From positions 75,307,561 through 75,371,560 of the forward strand of contig NC_088775.1 of NCBI RefSeq assembly GCF_954871325.1: a stretch of 64,000 nt of DNA. The letters run 5' to 3'. This DNA is from Gordionus sp. m RMFG-2023 (lineage: Eukaryota > Nematomorpha > Gordioida > Chordodea > Parachordodidae). Positions 59,301 through 64,000 of this stretch are shown piece by piece; the stretch's first letter is position 1; each line of letters begins with the position of its first letter. The translations under genes and the position numbers were made by a program. A model generated the notes under the pieces. That model did no database searches. It was given only the letters and a program-made list of their open reading frames with translations, and was not told where the DNA came from.

Positions 59301-62300
59301 ACTTTTTAATGTCTTATTTTTGTGATTTAATAAAATTATTAATATATGAGCAATGCTAAATTGAAAATAATAAAATTGGAATAATTTAGTGAGCCGAGTT
59401 TAAATCGGATCACCTACAAAATTGTATAATGATGTAGCGTTGAACCCCATTGATTTTTTAAAAATTAAAATATTAGTTAATGTGGTAATACAAAAAATTT
59501 GATTGTTTTAAGGTAGCGTCTCTGTTCTAGTCGGTTGAGTCCTTGTAACGCTAGGACCATGTTTTATTTCTAAAACCAATTAGATTATTCCATGTTACTA
59601 CAATGATATATGGAATATCGGAGGCGATCGCTCGATACCGTTAATATATAATAAAAAAATAAGTGGGTCTTATTCCATTTTAATAAAATTTCGTTTAGCA
59701 AATTACTATATAGTGGCCAACGCTCTATATCATTACCCATAAATTTTAGGTATGCCCCTCTTCCTAATTTTGGGTGTAGTTACGCAACTGGCCATTATAA
59801 GTATCATATTATATAATTAACACATTTAAAAAAGTTTCTATTTTTTCGAAATTTTCGTTTCTTAAATATAATCAAACTTTCTCAGATCCCTGGTTTAAAG
59901 AAATTTCGGATTATTTTTCCTAAAATTACTTATTTCTAGTATTTTATTAGTTTATTTTTTTAATGGTCAAATGATTTCATAAGGAATGTGATAAGATAAA
60001 CTCCTCTTTTTTTGCATAAAATAATATTTAGGAAAATTTGTCCAAGTCAAGAATTTTCATTTCATCCTTGTATATAGCAAAGGCTATGGACATCCCTTTT
60101 GGTTCATAAAATATGTGCAAATCAATAATTATCCAAAATTGTAAAATGTTCGAATTTGTGTGGTATAATAATTTTATTTGTTAAGCTTAGAAATAACTGT
60201 TAAAGCTATTAAATACGATGAAAATAAAATTTCATTTAGCATATAATTTAATATTTTCTTTTTCTAAATATTTTTTTTTAAAATGAAAATTAAGATATTA
60301 ATATTATAAATATAAATAATGGTAGTATGTATATAAAAGGTATATTTTTGTTTGTGGTTTAAAAAAAAAAATTTCCTTTGAGTGAACCTTTTATTATAAA
60401 AATATTTTGGCACAAAAATGTAATGCGTCTATTGCGCCTACATAGAGTAGTTTATGAAAATGAATTAATATATTTCCTTTAATATTATTAAATTTATTAA
60501 TCAATTTAAGTGAGATTTTGTCGATTGATTATATTAAATTCAACCTATAAGGTTATGGGTTGTTTTAAACAGAAATATACATTAGTGTAACAATGATATT
60601 CACAAGAAAAGTAATCCATGGTGGATGCCGCCCCATACTCCCTGGTGGCAGACACATCTACACCACCCAGTAATCTATTGATGATAATACCACTACCTAG
60701 TGGCATATCCAGTATTTTATTTCGGAATCCCTCCAAAAAGGATCGTTCCGCGGCCCTCCCTCTTGTACTAGTCAGCTGTGCCTTTTGCAAGATAAAATGG
60801 ATATTATGCCCATTTTATATTAATATTAATTATTTTTCGAAGTTTCAGTGTCAGTTTTGTTAGTTAGGGGTAAAAATTAACTTGGGAGGGAGGAGGATGT
60901 AAAAACCGCAAGTAATAAAGGTTTTTTTCGAGAAATGAATTTCATTCGGAAGTAATACCACTCATACCTGAATATTCATTTTCCTTATATATTTTTCGAA
61001 CATCTCAAATCTCGTTAGGCGATTATGCATTTCCTATCTCTTTTTCTCTAAAAAGTATTAGATTGAGTATTTTTAGATCTATATATAATATCATGAATAA
61101 TTTCACGACTAATCATTAATACTTTAGAAATTCATCATAGGATCCCACATTAAAATATATAAAAAATTATTTTAACATAAAATAATAGGAATAGATATAA
61201 ATTAATAGAAGATGCAACCTATAAATTCTCTGAAAATTCTAAGTAAGAGCGATCAGTTTGATTCACGAATATTATTTACAGTTCTATAAAATTTCTGAAT
61301 TAAAACATCACATTTCTCTATATGAAATTTTATGCTGAAACTGTTATGAAAATAAAATATATGGTGATCTAATTTCTATAAGGTTATCATACGTTTATAG
61401 AGCCTGCCCATGGTAAGCGGTGTCTACAACATTTATGTTTTTTTCTCTTGTAAAATATAATCAGGCTATGTTCAATTTGAACAGGAAATTGAAGAATATA
61501 CATAATAGAAAATTACTAATTATAAGCTGTGTTCCTATGGGCCCTAATAATTGTCATGTTCTCTCAGGTTACAAACTTACATTTTTTTAAATATATTTTA
61601 TCAATTGCAAATTTCCCGATAGAGGCAGGGGGCTAATTTTTCGCCCTCTCCTCTCTTGCTTACTCCACTGAATACACTTTATAATAATCGTTGATATGTA
61701 GAAAAACGAGAATATTAAGAGGGAGAAAGAAAGCAAAAATGATTAACTGTGAACACTAAACATAAGCGAAAGTGATAAATGACTATTTTAATGAAGTTTC
61801 TTTAAGGAAAAGTTATCATTAATTTTTTTATAGCTGAGCTAAAAAAGTTTTTATCAAGTCAGATTCAATAAAAAAAATATATTCATTTTTTTTAAATCAA
61901 AATTTATGATTGCTTTAAAAAGTAAGTTAAATTTTTTAAATAAATATTGTTAATTAAATTGGCAAAATATTTGTATCTTTTCTTTTTCATTATGAATACT
62001 CAGTTTGTTAATTAGATTTAGCCAAATAAACTTGAACCAAAGTTTTTACTTTGCATGAACTGGAATCAATTTTACACCGCAAATATAAAGTTGAACGTGA
62101 TAAATTAGTTACTATTTAAAAAAACCTTTACCAACCCTAATTAATACATTCTTTTAAAGAATAAGTATCTTTGCTCTCCTTGTAATTAAATAAACAATTT
62201 CATTATATTTATATTAAATATAGGTGACACGTAGTCTATACTGAAAAATAGAGTAAAATATTATCACCAAATCATATCTCAAATTTTCAAACGATCCTAT

Positions 62301-63200
62301 TTTTTCGAATCGGACAGAAGGTCTTTAGAATTGCTTCCCTGGTTCTTTCTGCAATAAATAAAGTTTATATATTTTTATAAATTAAATATTATCTTTTTAC
62401 AGTAATCAAATTAAATATAAAAAATTCAATCTCTTGTGAACTAATATTTTTAAACAGATGACTGAGTAAAAAGATTGGAAATATCCTTCATATTAGTTCC
62501 ATTATTACGAAAATATAAAATATACTACTAATGTATGATTTAGTCATTACATTTTTATCTAGGGTTCCCATCATTGGCAACTTACTGTACCAATTGAAAT
62601 CACATAAAAACGCATCGTAATTTTAATATTGAACCAGAGGTTATAGAAGAATAAAAAACTTATTAATAAAACATAATATTTTGGTGAATATTATTAAAAC
62701 ATTTTAGCATTTTTATTAAAATAAATAGTCGAAGAATGAAACTAGCTTATATTATAAAGGACACTATCGACAAATATAAATAAATAGTTAAAGATATTAT
62801 ATATAGGCCCAGAGCTAAAAAGTTGCAATTAAGAGGGCCAAGTTTTTGGGGGTTAACATTTTTTTTTGGTGGAAGGGGCGGGGGGGAGGGGTTGGTATCT
62901 TTTCTATATAAGCCATTATAAATAAATTTGGAAGTATATATAAAATATGAAACAAATTTTAACTTTATATTCATTAAAATAGAATCCACTAAAACTAGAA
63001 ATCATTTTCATTAATTTTATAAATATTCACAACCGAATAAAATATTATTATCGTTATTTAATCCTAAGTATATATCTAGATATTGCTGATTTTCAATTTC
63101 TCTTCTAGATAAAATTAAATGTCGTTTTAGCCATTTTTCTATTTTATTAAATGCGTAAGTTCAGTAAAACGTTTTATGAACATCAGTTTTATACATAATA
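56308..63200. other. Intergenic A+T-rich DNA, no gene recognised
   Basis: I found no supported exon in about 6.9 kb. G+C-richer patches occur near 57500-57600, 59130-59260 and 60600-60800 (palindrome-poor, with short competing open frames). A possible hAT-type right end lies at about 59770-59788 (GTAGTTACGCAACTG). None could be delimited. Confidence 0.35.
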
Positions 63201-63218
63201 TATATATATATTAAATTA

Positions 63219-64000
63219 TTAACAATTGTCATCTATCTTGGAATATATATGAGATAAGTAGTTTCCAGCATCATAGCTCAAGCAAAATGGTACCTTAGTT
63301 TCCGCTGATGAATTATGTTCGGGGAATATATCGTATCTTTCTTTAAATATGTCATTTAATTTAACATTATTATCTTCGCGTGAGATATGGTCTTGATGAT
63401 ATCGAAATAGTCTCAGATATTTATAACAGTCTATGGGTGGATAGTTTCCAGAATAATGGCAATCTGTTAGGTCGGGAAGATTATTTATTGCATTTTTTTT
63501 ATCATTATTTGTTATGTTAAGGTGAGATTGTGCCATATTCCTATTAATGTGAAGCTCTGAAACAAATTTTTGGGATACATTTTCATCTTCAATTAACTTA
63601 GGAACGTCTTCAACTATAGCCCCATGCTCCATTAATTGATTGTATGCCTCATATCTTTTAATATTATTATTGCTATGAAGCTTTGATTTGACAGGATATT
63701 GCATTGTGTGATATTGAAAAGAATACGTTTTAGAATCATTGTGAAAATCCTTGGAATAATCATTATAGGCGGACAGTCTTCGTCTATTTAGATTATTTGT
63801 GTTAGGATCATTTGTGGTCATAGGCACTATAATATAAGTCGGTTCTGTTTCTTTGGAAAAAGTATTTTCATTCTTATGTTGATATTTATTCCACCACCTA
63901 TTCTGTTGCTGGTTGATATTGTAATAATAATAAAATTTATCATTTTTTTCAGATTCTACTCCTTGGGTTTTATTCGCACATAGAAGGTTCCAAGGAAGAT
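63219..64000 (-). CDS. 3' exon of an unidentified gene, runs off the right edge
   Basis: The minus strand is open from the window edge to a TAA at 63219-63221, about 260 codons, far longer than expected by chance in this A+T-rich DNA. It starts inside LLCANKTQGVESEKNDK, continues through NINQQQNRWWNKYQHKNENT and RRRLSAYNDYSKDF, and ends SHIYSKIDDNC. It is rich in Asn, Tyr, Asp and His, with no transmembrane segment, signal peptide or domain I recognise. No acceptor can be placed within the window. It may be the low-complexity tail of a larger protein. Function unknown. Confidence 0.6.
   Translation of the reverse strand, partial: LPWNLLCANKTQGVESEKNDKFYYYYNINQQQNRWWNKYQHKNENTFSKETEPTYIIVPMTTNDPNTNNLNRRRLSAYNDYSKDFHNDSKTYSFQYHTMQYPVKSKLHSNNNIKRYEAYNQLMEHGAIVEDVPKLIEDENVSQKFVSELHINRNMAQSHLNITNNDKKNAINNLPDLTDCHYSGNYPPIDCYKYLRLFRYHQDHISREDNNVKLNDIFKERYDIFPEHNSSAETKVPFCLSYDAGNYLSHIYSKIDDNC

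Noticed and set aside
60545-60863. 81-codon open frames on both strands
   Set aside because: Both strands are open over the same G+C-richer patch and neither resembles a known protein. Probably an undelimited repeat.
1-64000. CRISPR arrays, operons, ribosome binding sites, tRNA or rRNA genes
   Set aside because: The window is animal nuclear DNA with spliced genes. No direct-repeat/spacer array, B-box tRNA pattern or rRNA segment was seen by reading. A tRNA scan could still find something missed.

Overview
The window is A+T-rich (about three-quarters by eye) animal DNA. It holds two spliced nuclear genes with GT-AG introns, the 3' exon of a third gene at the right edge, and a large load of decayed DNA transposons, foldback-type elements, microsatellites and one non-LTR retrotransposon. 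A neuronal-type nicotinic receptor subunit gene and a KMT5A/PR-Set7 gene make it a metazoan, probably an invertebrate. I cannot name the species.

Layout. Positions 1-17.9 kb carry no gene I can support. They hold a hAT-type element with an 8-bp target duplication (294-940), a small inverted-repeat element and a T-rich hexamer microsatellite (1.8-2.3 kb), a Merlin (ISXO2-like) transposase relic with an 80-bp internal duplication (7.0-7.6 kb), a hAT element with a broken transposase (12257-13975) and a four-copy 20-bp tandem repeat (16.6 kb). Positions 17981-33868 (+) are an 11-exon, alpha7-like nicotinic acetylcholine receptor alpha-subunit gene. The exons join in frame to 770 residues, with all agonist-loop, Cys-loop and M2 landmarks present. 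Intron 1 holds a roughly 290-bp pyrimidine tetranucleotide tract. Intron 2 holds an antisense, 5'-truncated but otherwise open RT plus restriction-like-endonuclease retrotransposon. Positions 34-41.4 kb are intergenic: a TTTC microsatellite, a 1.04-kb hAT element with a BED-finger remnant, and a decayed PIF/Harbinger element with both a DDE and an MADF relic.

Positions 41650-53480 (+) are a 5-exon KMT5A-like histone H4K20 monomethyltransferase gene of 283 residues, including a PCNA/CRL4-Cdt2 type degron. Its third intron is about 10.3 kb and is filled by a 7.5-kb long-inverted-repeat element. That element has arms of about 300-bp tandem repeats, a smaller foldback element nested in the left arm, and fragments of other repeats at its centre. 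Positions 54.4-56.3 kb hold a hAT miniature element and a 1.34-kb TA-flanked long-TIR element. Positions 56.3-63.2 kb have nothing I recognise. The last 780 bases are a minus-strand open exon running off the window.

The two complete genes have unrelated roles: one is a ligand-gated cation channel at synapses or cell surfaces, the other a chromatin modifier of the cell cycle. The strongest candidate for something undescribed is the nested foldback structure inside the KMT5A intron. It would be transcribed with the gene and could fold into kilobase-long double-stranded RNA.
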